Source of the DNA: Clostridia bacterium
Lineage (GTDB): Bacteria > Bacillota > Clostridia > Christensenellales > Aristaeellaceae
Assembly: GCA_900769075.1 (NCBI GenBank)
Contig: CAAGFE010000064.1
Coordinates: forward strand, 1 to 48,696
Direction of reading: 5' to 3'
DNA: 48,696 nt
Position numbers and translations under genes: made by a program. Every line of letters starts with the position of its first letter. Position 1 is the first letter of the stretch. Under the pieces are notes generated by a model, which had not been told where the DNA came from, made no database searches, and saw nothing but the letters and a program-made list of their open reading frames with translations. Shown here one piece after another: positions 41,338 to 48,696 of this stretch.

Positions 41338-41895
41338 TTATTCGTGGATGGATGCGAGGTATTCCGCCTGGCCCCGGCGGAAGGCGTCGTTGCCCTGCGC
41401 GTCAATGGCGACCACCAGGGGCAGCTCATGGAGCGTCAGCCGCTTGATGGATTCCGGGCCCAGATCGTCCCAGCAGATGACCTCCAGGGAGGTGACGCAG
41501 CTGGCCATCAGCGCCGCCGCGCCGCCCACGGCTGCGAAATACACCGCGCCGTGCTTTTTCATCGCTTCGACCACCGCATCGCCCCGGCCGCCCTTGCCGA
41601 TCATGCCGCGCAGGCCATGAGCCAGCAAGGGCGGGGTCATGGCGTCCATGCGGACGGAGGTCGTCGGGCCGATGGAGCCTACCGGCCTGCCCGCCGGCGT
41701 AGGGGTCGGGCCGGCGTAGTAGATCACCTGGCCCTCCAGCTCAATGGGCAGGGGCTTGCCCTCGCGGAGCAATTCGAGCATCCGCAGATGCGCCGCATCC
41801 CGGGCGGTATACACCGTGCCGGAGAGCAGAATGTGCTCCCCTGCCCGCAGGGACAGCGCATCCTCCCGGCTGAGGGGAGCCGTCAGCTTCTTCAT
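41338..41895 (-). CDS. Class I fumarate hydratase, beta subunit
   Basis: C-terminal-type subunit (185 residues) of an iron-sulfur fumarase or L(+)-tartrate dehydratase. Recognised by LSGTVYTARDAAHLRMLE, YYAGPTPTPAGRPVGSIGPTT with the substrate-binding GPTTS, and MDAMTPPLLAHGLRGMIGKG. The ATG at 41895 follows AAGGAGG. It lies ten bases after the alpha subunit. In anaerobes this two-subunit form is usual; fumarate versus tartrate cannot be settled by sequence reading. Confidence 0.93.
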   Translation of the reverse strand: MKKLTAPLSREDALSLRAGEHILLSGTVYTARDAAHLRMLELLREGKPLPIELEGQVIYYAGPTPTPAGRPVGSIGPTTSVRMDAMTPPLLAHGLRGMIGKGGRGDAVVEAMKKHGAVYFAAVGGAAALMASCVTSLEVICWDDLGPESIKRLTLHELPLVVAIDAQGNDAFRRGQAEYLASIHE

Positions 41896-41905
41896 ATTGT
41901 CCTCC

Positions 41906-42748
41906 TTACAGCGTCGCCGCGGCATGACGGGTCACATGGCAGCTGACGTTCACCGCCACGGGCAATCCCGCGATGTGGGTGGGCCGGGCCAGGATGTGCA
42001 GTCCCAGGCAGGTGGTTCTGCCGCCCAGCCCCTGGGGGCCGATGCCGGTTTCATTCACGGCGGAGAGCAGCTCCTGCTCCAGTCCGGCATAGAAGGGGTC
42101 GGGATTGTTTTCGTCCAGCGGCACCAGGAGGGCACGCTTGGCCAGCTCGGCAACCTGCTCAAAGTCGCCGCCCACGCCCACGCCCAGCACCATCGGCGGG
42201 CAGGGATTTGCCCCTGCCAGCTTCACGGTTTCCAACACAAAATTCTTCACGCCCTGCACACCGGCAGCAGGGGTGAGCATCTTCAACCGGGACATGTTCT
42301 CACTGCCGAAGCCCTTCGGGGCCACGGTCAACGTCAGCCGGTCTCCCGGGACGAGGCGGGTGTGAAGGATGGCAGGGGTATTGTCCTTGGTATTGACCCG
42401 GCGCAGCGGGTCGGCCACCACGCTCTTGCGCAGCAATCCCTCCACATAGCCGCGCCGAACGCCCTCGTGCACGGCGGCCTCGAAATCGCCGCTGATATGC
42501 ACATCCTGGCCCACATCCGCAAACACGACCGCCATGCCGGTATCCTGGCAGATGGGCATCTGCGTCTGTCGGGCGATGCCTTCGTTGCGCACCAGCAGGT
42601 CGAGCAGATCCCGCGCAGAGGCGAAGGGCTCGTCCCGGGCGGCGGCATGCAGGGCATCGCACACATCCTCCGGCAGGCTGCGGTTGGCCTCGATACACAG
42701 CCGGGCAACCGTTTCGGTGATCAGAGCAGCGTCTATCTCCCGGATCAT
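41906..42748 (-). CDS. Class I fumarate hydratase, alpha subunit
   Basis: N-terminal-type subunit (280 residues) carrying the oxygen-labile 4Fe-4S cluster. The three cysteine ligands are visible in PICQDTG (about residue 67), GANPCPP (about 189) and GRTTCLGL (about 250). ENMSRLKMLTPAAGVQGVK is the other typical stretch. The ATG overlaps the rsmI stop by four bases, so it is coupled to two rRNA methyltransferase genes, an unexpected partnership. Confidence 0.94.
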   Translation of the reverse strand: MIREIDAALITETVARLCIEANRSLPEDVCDALHAAARDEPFASARDLLDLLVRNEGIARQTQMPICQDTGMAVVFADVGQDVHISGDFEAAVHEGVRRGYVEGLLRKSVVADPLRRVNTKDNTPAILHTRLVPGDRLTLTVAPKGFGSENMSRLKMLTPAAGVQGVKNFVLETVKLAGANPCPPMVLGVGVGGDFEQVAELAKRALLVPLDENNPDPFYAGLEQELLSAVNETGIGPQGLGGRTTCLGLHILARPTHIAGLPVAVNVSCHVTRHAAATL

Positions 42749-43611
42749 TTCTCGTCCTCCATGAACAGCTTTTTCAGCCGCAGCGCCGCCTGCTTGACGG
42801 CGTTTTTCTTTGCGCCCTGCAGCACCAGCTCGCTCTGGGCATCCCGCAGATCAAGCCCCTGGAGCAGCTGCTCCACCAGCTGTGCCTCCAGGGAACCTTC
42901 CGCTTCCGGCGCTTTTTCCTCCGCCAGCTTCACCTCGTGGAAATCGAGGATCAGACAATACTCGCCCTTCTCCGTCTTGGGATTGGCGCGGAGCATCGCC
43001 AGCACCTCCCCCGCCGTGCCGCGGATGGTCTTTTCGTGGAGCTTGGTCAGATCGCAGGAGCAGGAGATCCGCGTATCCGGCAGGGTTTCGGCAATGGCCT
43101 CCACCAGCTCGGTCACGCGGTAGGGGCTCTCGTGAACCGCCGCCACCGCGACGCCCCGGGCCATGGACAGCAGCTTTTCCCGCAAATCCTTCTTTTCCCG
43201 CGGAAGAAAGCCGTAAAAGGCAAACTCCCGGGTATCGAAGCCGCTGACGGACAGTGCGCTCACCGACGCGCAGCAGCCGGGCACGGGAATCACCTCGATG
43301 CCGCGTTCCACGCAGGCCCTGACCAAGCCGTAGCCGGGGTCGGAAATGCAGGGGGTACCCGCGTCCGTGGTGACAGCAACGTCAATGCCCTCCGCCAGCA
43401 TCTTTTCCGCCAGCCACGCCCCCTTGGTGTCCTCGTTGTGCTGATGGCAGGAGGTCAGGGGCGTTTCAATCTGGAACACGTTCAGCAGCTTCCTGGTCAC
43501 GCGGGTGTCCTCGGCGGCAATCAGGGCGACGCTTTTCAGGGTGTCGATGGCGCGCTGGGTCATGTCGGACAGATTGCCGATGGGTGTGGCAACCACATAG
43601 AGGGTCGGCAT
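42745..43611 (-). CDS. rsmI: 16S rRNA (cytidine-1402 2'-O)-methyltransferase
   Basis: Methylates the ribose of C1402 in the decoding centre. 288 residues from the ATG at 43611 (MPTLYVVATPIGNLSDMTQR; an ATG three bases upstream is also possible). The tetrapyrrole-methylase fold motifs VATPIGNL, AAEDTRVTRKLLN, VTTDAGTPCISDPGYGLV and VIPVPGCCASVSALSVSG are present. The start overlaps the rsmH stop and GGAGGT precedes it. The neighbour RsmH modifies the base of the same nucleotide. Confidence 0.95.
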   Translation of the reverse strand: MPTLYVVATPIGNLSDMTQRAIDTLKSVALIAAEDTRVTRKLLNVFQIETPLTSCHQHNEDTKGAWLAEKMLAEGIDVAVTTDAGTPCISDPGYGLVRACVERGIEVIPVPGCCASVSALSVSGFDTREFAFYGFLPREKKDLREKLLSMARGVAVAAVHESPYRVTELVEAIAETLPDTRISCSCDLTKLHEKTIRGTAGEVLAMLRANPKTEKGEYCLILDFHEVKLAEEKAPEAEGSLEAQLVEQLLQGLDLRDAQSELVLQGAKKNAVKQAALRLKKLFMEDEK

Positions 43612-44555
43612 CATTCCACCTCCAGCTTCTGGGCCACGCGAAGCTTCGCCGAACGGGCACGGGGATTGCGGGCAACCTCCTCCTCGGAGGGCGGCACCGC
43701 GCCCTTGGCCAGCACCTTCACCAGCGGCTTCCTGCCGCAGGTGCAGATGGGGGCCTTCGGCGGGCAGGTGCACGGGTTCTGCAGCCGCTGGAAGCAGCGC
43801 TTCACCAGCCGGTCCTCCAGGGAATGGAAGGTGATGACCAGGATGCGTCCGCCGGGCTTCAGGCAGTCCACAAAGTCACACAGGGCTTGATCCAGCGGAT
43901 CCAGCTCATCGTTGACGGCGATGCGGACAGCCTGGAAGGTGCGTCGGGCCGGATGCCCGTCATCCTTGCGGCGCACGGCCTTAGGGATGGCGGCGTCCAC
44001 CGCATGAACCAGGTCGAAGGTGGTTGCAAAGGGCTTCCTCGCCCGGTGCTCGCAGATGATCTGCGCGATGCGGGCCGCCCACTTTTCCTCGCCGTAGTCC
44101 CGGATGATCCGCGCGATTTCCTTTTCCGGCCAGGTGTTGAGGAGCTCGGCGGCGGTCATGCCCTGGGTGCGATCCATGCGCATATCCAGCGGCGCGTCCT
44201 CATGATAGGAAAAGCCGCGCTCCTCCACATCCAGCTGCGGGGAGGACACGCCCAGATCCAGCAGCACGCCGTCCAGCGCGGGCGCACCGGCAGCCTCCAG
44301 CAGCCTTTTGCCATCGTGGAAATTGCCATGCAGGGCCCGGAAGCCGGGATACGCCTTCAGCCGCTCCGTCGCGGCGGCGATGGCGGTCAGGTCGCGGTCG
44401 ATGCCGTAGAGCTTCGCCGTGCCCCCGGAGGCCGCCAATATGGCGCCGCTGTGTCCGCCGCCGCCCAGGGTTCCGTCCGCATATACGCCGTTTTCCTTCA
44501 CGGCCATCCATGCCAGGACTTCCTCCAGCAGCACCGGCTCGTGGATAAATGCCAT
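43611..44555 (-). CDS. rsmH: 16S rRNA (cytosine-1402 N4)-methyltransferase
   Basis: Methylates N4 of C1402. 314 residues with HEPVLLEEVLAWM, the SAM loop DGTLGGGGHSGAILA, LLDLGVSSPQLDVEERGFSY, DMRMDRTQGMTAAELLN and RILVITFHSLEDRLVKRCF, all family hallmarks. In most bacteria rsmH (mraW) heads the division and cell-wall cluster with ftsL; here it is instead between a GNAT gene and rsmI. AGGAGG precedes the ATG. Confidence 0.96.
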   Translation of the reverse strand: MAFIHEPVLLEEVLAWMAVKENGVYADGTLGGGGHSGAILAASGGTAKLYGIDRDLTAIAAATERLKAYPGFRALHGNFHDGKRLLEAAGAPALDGVLLDLGVSSPQLDVEERGFSYHEDAPLDMRMDRTQGMTAAELLNTWPEKEIARIIRDYGEEKWAARIAQIICEHRARKPFATTFDLVHAVDAAIPKAVRRKDDGHPARRTFQAVRIAVNDELDPLDQALCDFVDCLKPGGRILVITFHSLEDRLVKRCFQRLQNPCTCPPKAPICTCGRKPLVKVLAKGAVPPSEEEVARNPRARSAKLRVAQKLEVE

Positions 44556-44568
44556 CTTTGCGACCTCC

Positions 44569-45096
44569 TTACAGCTTCAAAAAGTACTTGTCCGACGTAT
44601 GCTGGAACCCGGCCTTCTCGTACACATGGATAGCGTCGGGGCGATTGGTGGTCAGGGTCACATCGCCAAAGCCGCGCTCCCGGGCCAATTTCAGCAATTC
44701 CTTCATCAGCGCCTGCTGATAGCCCCGCCCCCGGTGCTCAGGCCTGGTGTAGACGCTCACAATCCAGCCGTGGCGCTTGTTGTCCATGCACACGGTGATG
44801 GGCGGCAGCTCGTCCAGCTCCTCCAGCGCCGACATGGCAACAGGCTTGTTGTCCACATATTTGAGGACATAGAACAGGGAGTGATTCAGTCTGCGCTGGA
44901 GATGGCTGACCGTCATCCGGCGGTATTGCTCCGCATAGACGGCGAAATCCCGATCGAGAATGTTCGTCCAGTTCTCCACCTGCTGCGCCACGCGCATCTC
45001 GGCAATCACGTCGATGTGGCTCAGATCGGCGCGGATGATCCGATCGGGGGCCAAAGGCCGTGCCAGTGGTTCTATTCGGGACTCAAAGCGCTGCAT
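44569..45096 (-). CDS. GNAT-family N-acetyltransferase
   Basis: About 175 residues. The acetyl-CoA loop reads VYTRPEHRGRGYQQALMKEL (motif A, RGRGYQ for the usual R/QxxGxG/A), preceded by the beta-4 strand GWIVSV and followed by DVTLTTNRPDAIHVYEKAGF, all normal for GNAT enzymes. The acceptor is unknown. The start is uncertain: ATG 45096 is eleven bases from AAGGAG, GTG 45102 is five bases away, and ATG 45135 has no ribosome-binding site. It lies 29 bases after folC and 13 before rsmH. Confidence 0.85.
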   Translation of the reverse strand: MQRFESRIEPLARPLAPDRIIRADLSHIDVIAEMRVAQQVENWTNILDRDFAVYAEQYRRMTVSHLQRRLNHSLFYVLKYVDNKPVAMSALEELDELPPITVCMDNKRHGWIVSVYTRPEHRGRGYQQALMKELLKLARERGFGDVTLTTNRPDAIHVYEKAGFQHTSDKYFLKL

Positions 45097-45125
45097 CTGC
45101 ACGCCGTCTCCTTCATATTTCTGAT

Positions 45126-46406
45126 TCATCGCCATGCGAGGTGCAATTCCGTCCGCAGCGCCCCGGCGAAATACAGGGATCCTGCCGCGATCACCACGCC
45201 GTCCTCCCCCGCCCGTTCAAGGGCCAGCGCAAGGCCGTCCGCAAGGGTCTCCGCAGGGACGGCATGCCCTCCGCAGGCGTTCAGCCGGGCCGCGTAATCC
45301 GCCGCGGACATGGCCCGGGGCGTTTCCGGCGTGACGGTCACGATCTCGGGGGAAAGATGCACCATCTGCCCGAGCATGTCCGGCTGGAGCTTATCCGCCA
45401 GCACGCCGGTAAGCAGCACGCGCCTGCGATCAGCCAGGAACGCATCCACATATTGCACCAACGCCGCCACGCCCTGGGGATTGTGCGCCCCGTCGATCAG
45501 CACATTCCCGGCCCACTCCAGCCGGGCAGGCCAGACGGCGGACGCCAGACCGGCACGCACCGCCGCCTCCGGGATGGCATGCCCCTGGCGCCGCAGCTCC
45601 TCCACCAGCGCCAGCACCGTCATGGCGTTTTTCTGCTGATACTGACCCGCCAGGCCGATGCGCATCTGCTCCCATCGCTCTGCCAGCTGATAGGTCACGG
45701 TGGAGCCATGCAGATCGCTCTGCGCCTCCAGGATGGCCTCTTCGTCCAGCTGAATCAGCGGCGCGCTTTGCCTTGCCGCTGTTTCCGCAAACACCCTGCG
45801 GACGCTCTCCGGGGCCGGATAGCACACCACCGGCACCCCCGGCTTGATGATGCCTGCCTTTTCTCCGGCAATTTCTTCCAGGGTATCGCCCAGGAAGCCC
45901 ATATGATCCAGCCCGATCGCCGCAATCGCGCAGGCGACAGGATGAATGAGATTGGTCGGGTCAAGGCGTCCGCCCATGCCGACCTCGATGACGGCAAAAT
46001 CGCAGTTTTCCCCATCGAAGGCAGCCAGCGCAAGGGCTGTGCCCATTTCAAAGGGGGTGGCGCATGCTCCGCGGGCGCGAAGAGCTTCGGCGGCTTCCAC
46101 CAGCGGATTGCCATACTTCACCAGCAGCTCGTCCGTCAGCGGCACGCCGTTGAGGCGGATGCGCTCCTGATAATGCTGCAAAAAGGGCGAGGTATACAGC
46201 CCGACCCGATAGCCCCCCGCCTTCAGCACGCTGGCCAGCATGGCGCAGGTGCTGCCCTTGCCGTTCGTCCCGGCGACGTGGATCATGGGGGTTTTCATCG
46301 TCACGCCCATGTGCTCCAGCAGGGCCTCCACGTTGCGGTGCCCGTTTTTGCTGCCGGTCTGGTAGCTGCCATGGATGGCGTCAATCACCTGCTGCGCGTT
46401 GAGCAT
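45126..46406 (-). CDS. folC: Dihydrofolate/folylpolyglutamate synthase
   Basis: Adds glutamate to dihydropteroate and to folates. 426 residues with the Mur-ligase-like ATP loop VAGTNGKGSTCAMLASVL, TSPFLQHYQERIRLNG, FEMGTALALAAF, VIEVGMGGRLDPTNL and LIDGAHNPQGVAALV. The ATG at 46406 has AAGGGG upstream at eight bases; one at 46430 is also possible. It is the first gene of folC-GNAT-rsmH-rsmI-fumarase, with a recognisable promoter. Confidence 0.95.
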   Translation of the reverse strand: MLNAQQVIDAIHGSYQTGSKNGHRNVEALLEHMGVTMKTPMIHVAGTNGKGSTCAMLASVLKAGGYRVGLYTSPFLQHYQERIRLNGVPLTDELLVKYGNPLVEAAEALRARGACATPFEMGTALALAAFDGENCDFAVIEVGMGGRLDPTNLIHPVACAIAAIGLDHMGFLGDTLEEIAGEKAGIIKPGVPVVCYPAPESVRRVFAETAARQSAPLIQLDEEAILEAQSDLHGSTVTYQLAERWEQMRIGLAGQYQQKNAMTVLALVEELRRQGHAIPEAAVRAGLASAVWPARLEWAGNVLIDGAHNPQGVAALVQYVDAFLADRRRVLLTGVLADKLQPDMLGQMVHLSPEIVTVTPETPRAMSAADYAARLNACGGHAVPAETLADGLALALERAGEDGVVIAAGSLYFAGALRTELHLAWR

Positions 46407-46463
46407 ACCTGCGCCCCTTCTCTCATGCATCCTGGTGCGGATGAAATCAATCTGAACCCATAC

Positions 46464-46492
46464 AGTATACCATAGGATGGCAGATGTTGCAA
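46464..46492 (-). promoter_or_regulatory. Sigma-A promoter of the folC operon
   Basis: Minus-strand TTGCAA (46492-46487), 17 bases, TATACT (46469-46464), about 58 bases before folC. Confidence 0.75.
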
Positions 46493-46652
46493 TCCGGGAA
46501 AATGCCGGATGCCGTCATCGCCCCCGGAGGACGCCGCCCGGGGCAAGGGCGGGTTTGCCCGATTTGCTTTGCGGCAGCGCATGACGCAACCATTCATAAC
46601 AGAATTCTTACTTTTTTGTTATCTGGCGTTGGTGGATTTCCGCGCAACTTCA

Positions 46653-46661
46653 TGTTACAAT
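46653..46661 (+). promoter_or_regulatory. Extended -10 promoter of the ABC exporter operon
   Basis: TGTTACAAT (TG, one base, TACAAT) stands 30 bases before the ATPase start. The -35 region is poor (TGGATT at 17 bases), which fits an extended -10 promoter that may need or resist a regulator. Confidence 0.5.
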
Positions 46662-46691
46662 ATTCACACAAATCATCCTACGGAGGTTCTT

Positions 46692-47411
46692 ATGAGCATT
46701 CTCACCGTGAATCATCTGCACAAGCAATATCCCTCCTTCCAGCTGCGCGATGTCTCCTTCACGCTGGAAGCAGGCCGGATTGCCGGGTTTGCAGGCCGAA
46801 ACGGCGCGGGGAAAACAACCACCATCAAGGCCATGCTGAACCTGATCCACCCCGACGCCGGAGAAATCGCCTACTTCGGCATACCGCTCATCGGGCATGA
46901 GGCAGACATCAAGCAGCGCATCGGCTATTCCACAGGCACCGTCAGCTGGTATCCGCGCAAGCGGCTGAAGGAGATCGTCCGGGTGGCAAAGCGGTTTTAT
47001 CCGAACTGGGATGACAATGCCTATCGCAAATATCTGGAGCTGTTTCAGCTCAATGAAGACAAAACGCCCCTGGAGATGTCGGAAGGCATGAAGGTGAAGG
47101 TCAACCTGCTTCTAGCGCTCTCCCATCAGGCGGAAATCCTCATTCTGGATGAGCCAACCAGCGGTCTGGATCCATTCTCCCGAGATGAACTGCTGGACAT
47201 TCTGATGGGCCTCCGGGCGGAAGGGGTAGCGGTGTTCTTCTCCACGCATATCATTTCGGACCTGGAGAAGTGTGCCGATAACATCATCTACATCTCCGGT
47301 GGCAGAATTCAGGCCGCCCTGCCCAAGCAGGAGTTCTGCCTGACCCACGCGCTGCCCGGAGAAACCCTGGAGCAAACCATTTTGCGAATGGAAAAGGAGG
47401 GGCGGGTATGA
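46692..47411 (+). CDS. ABC exporter ATPase (ABC-2 type)
   Basis: 239 residues. Walker A GRNGAGKTT, signature region MSEGMKVKVNLLLALSHQ (the SEGMK form of small GntR/YtrB-linked exporters), Walker B ILILDEPTSGLDPFSRDEL and switch histidine FFSTHIISDLEKCAD. CGGAGG lies six bases before the ATG at 46692. It overlaps the permease gene by four bases. Such pairs export peptides, lipids or antibiotics or serve as resistance systems; the cargo is unknown. Confidence 0.9.
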   Translation: MSILTVNHLHKQYPSFQLRDVSFTLEAGRIAGFAGRNGAGKTTTIKAMLNLIHPDAGEIAYFGIPLIGHEADIKQRIGYSTGTVSWYPRKRLKEIVRVAKRFYPNWDDNAYRKYLELFQLNEDKTPLEMSEGMKVKVNLLLALSHQAEILILDEPTSGLDPFSRDELLDILMGLRAEGVAVFFSTHIISDLEKCADNIIYISGGRIQAALPKQEFCLTHALPGETLEQTILRMEKEGRV

Positions 47412-48061
47412 AAAGCATCCTAAAAAAGGAAATGACGCTCAGCGCGTCCATTCTGTCCTATCTGTTCATTGTCTTTGGGCTCATGTTTTTCGTCCCCGGA
47501 TATCCCATTCTGTGCGGCGTGTTTTTCGTCACGCTGGGGATTTTCCAGAGCTTCCAAAGTGCGCGGGAGGCAAACGACATCGTCTTTTCGGCGCTTCTGC
47601 CCATCGCCAAGAAGGACGTGGTGAAGGGGAAGTACCTGTTCGTCTGTTTGATTGAACTAGCCAGCCTGCTCCTGATGGCCTGCGCGGCCCTGATCCGCAT
47701 GACGGTTTTGAAGGACGCCCCGGTGTACCGCAGCAACGTGATGATGAACGCGAACTTCTTTGCCTTGGGCATGGCGCTTGTCCTTTTCGGGCTGTTCAAC
47801 GGGATCTTTGTCGGCGGTTTTTTCAAAACGGCCTACAAGTTCGGCAAGCCCTTTGTTACCCATATCATCGTGACCTTCCTCCTGATTGGCATAGGCGAAG
47901 CCCTGCACCATGTTCCGGGGCTGGAAGCGGTCAACGCCTTTGGGGTTGAACACCTCCGTCTGCAGACCGGTTTGCTGCTCCTGGGGATCCTGGCATACCT
48001 TGTCCTGACCGCATGGTCGTACCGGTGTGCCCGCCGGAGCTTTGAACGAATCGACCTGTGA
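47408..48061 (+). CDS. ABC-2 type permease
   Basis: 217 residues with six hydrophobic segments and a short cytosolic N-terminus (MKSILKKEMTLSASILSYLF). FQSAREANDIVFSALLPIAKKDVVKGKY is a recurring pattern in ABC-2 permeases of Clostridia, given here by its core NDIVFSALLPI. It is coupled to the ATPase by an ATGA overlap and lies eleven bases before the XRE-AbrB gene, so the three genes form one unit. Confidence 0.85.
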   Translation: MKSILKKEMTLSASILSYLFIVFGLMFFVPGYPILCGVFFVTLGIFQSFQSAREANDIVFSALLPIAKKDVVKGKYLFVCLIELASLLLMACAALIRMTVLKDAPVYRSNVMMNANFFALGMALVLFGLFNGIFVGGFFKTAYKFGKPFVTHIIVTFLLIGIGEALHHVPGLEAVNAFGVEHLRLQTGLLLLGILAYLVLTAWSYRCARRSFERIDL

Positions 48062-48072
48062 GGAGGCGCAAA

Positions 48073-48513
48073 ATGCTCAAGGATAATCTGCTCATGCTCA
48101 GGAATATGCACGGCTTGTCCCAGGAGGAAATCGCGGGAGCGATCGGGATCTCCCGCCAGGCCTACGCCAAATGGGAGGGCGGCACCACTGTGCCCGACAT
48201 TGAAAAATGCAAGTGCCTGGCGGATTACTATGGCGTGACCATCGACAGCCTGCTCAAGACGGAAACCGACGAACAGCTCGGCCCCATTCCGCCCGCGCCG
48301 AGGGGGAAGAACATCTGGGGCAGCGTCACCGTCAACGAACGGGGACAGCTGGTCATCCCCAAGGCCGCGAGGGAAATGTTTGGATTAACCGGCGGACAGC
48401 GGCTGATTGTGCTCAGCGACGAGGACGGCATCGCCTTGATCCCCGCAGAAGTGTTTGAAGCAAAGATGAAGGCCGCCATGGCCTATGCGTCCATGCTGAA
48501 CGAGCATGACTGA
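48073..48513 (+). CDS. XRE helix-turn-helix fused to an AbrB-type domain
   Basis: 146 residues. Residues 1-60 are a Cro/XRE domain (NLLMLRNMHGLSQEEIAGAI, ISRQAYAKWEGGTTVPDIEK, YGVTIDSLLK). Residues about 80-127 are a swapped-hairpin AbrB/SpoVT DNA-binding domain (VTVNERGQLVIPKAAREMFG, GQRLIVLSDEDGIALIP). Two different DNA-binding folds in one chain suggest a tetra- or dimer that contacts two site types. AGGAGG stands six bases before the ATG. Its place directly after the ABC exporter suggests control of that operon. No terminator with a T run follows; stacked palindromes do. Confidence 0.88.
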   Translation: MLKDNLLMLRNMHGLSQEEIAGAIGISRQAYAKWEGGTTVPDIEKCKCLADYYGVTIDSLLKTETDEQLGPIPPAPRGKNIWGSVTVNERGQLVIPKAAREMFGLTGGQRLIVLSDEDGIALIPAEVFEAKMKAAMAYASMLNEHD

Positions 48514-48557
48514 CCCTGTGAAAAAACGGTGCGCATGCGTTTCCGCCGCATCAAAAA

Positions 48558-48694
48558 CGGCATGACCGCGATGGTCATGCCGCAGAGCGTCGAAAAAGTG
48601 GCTGCGGCCACTTTTTCGATAAGGGAGGGGGCCTCCGCTTCTGCGGAAGCGGGCATTTTTCACTGTCAGCTAAAGCTGACGGCCGTGAAAAATG
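48558..48694. repeat. Cluster of four nested inverted repeats at the window edge
   Basis: Perfect arms: 48558-48567 with 48573-48582 (ten bases); 48590-48602 with 48607-48619 (13 bases, four-base loop); 48635-48641 with 48646-48652 (seven bases, four-base loop); and an outer ten-base pair 48654-48663 with 48685-48694 enclosing 48665-48671 with 48674-48680. On the minus strand the first is followed by five T and could be a terminator. The element may continue past the edge. Confidence 0.65.
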
Positions 48695-48696
48695 TA

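Overview
The window looks like a chromosomal segment of a GC-rich (about 60 % by eye), spore-forming Firmicute, most likely an uncultured Clostridia lineage. The evidence is a clear spoIIID gene, Shine-Dalgarno sequences of the AGGAGG type before most genes, a T-box leader before trpS, sigma-A promoters with TATAAT-like -10 boxes, a cysteine-rich LysM protein typical of spore coats, and separate alpha and beta subunits of an iron-sulfur fumarase. I see no plasmid, phage, insertion sequence or CRISPR array. Most of the window is ordinary housekeeping and transport.

Layout, left to right. 1-3.4 kb (minus): start of an unknown gene at the edge, then a MATE exporter, a metallo-beta-lactamase-fold hydrolase and holA. 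3.8-5.2 kb: pgi. 5.3-10.2 kb (minus): a complete branched-chain amino-acid type ABC importer, livJHMGF. 10.4-14.4 kb (minus): a binding protein, ATPase and two-domain permease importer of the ferric/phosphorylated-compound type. 14.9-15.6 kb (minus): seven tRNA genes with a near-consensus promoter and a terminator. 15.8-19.6 kb (plus): spoIIID, the NAD(P)HX repair gene nnr, and a stretch of decaying genes (a broken AraC regulator, an alpha-toroid protein with a damaged 5' end, the remnant of a small protein). 19.7-23 kb (minus): a GH32 hydrolase and a secreted SH3b/Ig-like protein. 23.2-28.4 kb (minus): rpsT, aroA-aroC-pheA, and trpS with its T-box. 28.6-33.2 kb (plus): an XRE-cupin regulator and potABCD. 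33.2-39.3 kb (minus): argF-carA-carB::dapF. 39.5-40.4 kb (plus): the LysM protein. 40.4-46.4 kb (minus): an XRE regulator, then folC-GNAT-rsmH-rsmI-fum(alpha)-fum(beta). 46.7-48.5 kb (plus): an ABC ATPase, an ABC-2 permease and an XRE-AbrB regulator, followed by stacked palindromes at the window edge.

The most unusual locus is argF-carA-carB::dapF. The carbamoyl-phosphate synthase large subunit continues in one open frame, without a stop and almost without a linker, into a full-length diaminopimelate epimerase domain. That domain keeps its second catalytic cysteine, but the first is alanine. The partner small subunit, CarA, has lost all three members of its glutaminase triad (Cys to Gly, His to Gln, Glu to Ala). 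As read, the enzyme cannot draw ammonia from glutamine by the known mechanism and probably uses free ammonia, and the fused epimerase-like domain is probably not a classical epimerase. Together with ornithine carbamoyltransferase in the same operon, this suggests an ammonia-fed carbamoyl-phosphate/citrulline module carrying a repurposed domain. This is inference from residues and needs alignment and biochemistry.

Secondary points of interest are a sigma-E-like promoter before spoIIID, a sigma-K-like promoter before the LysM gene, two palindromes just downstream of the promoter of the pot regulator, an overlapping rsmH-rsmI pair whose products modify the same 16S rRNA nucleotide, and a cluster of nested inverted repeats at the right edge.
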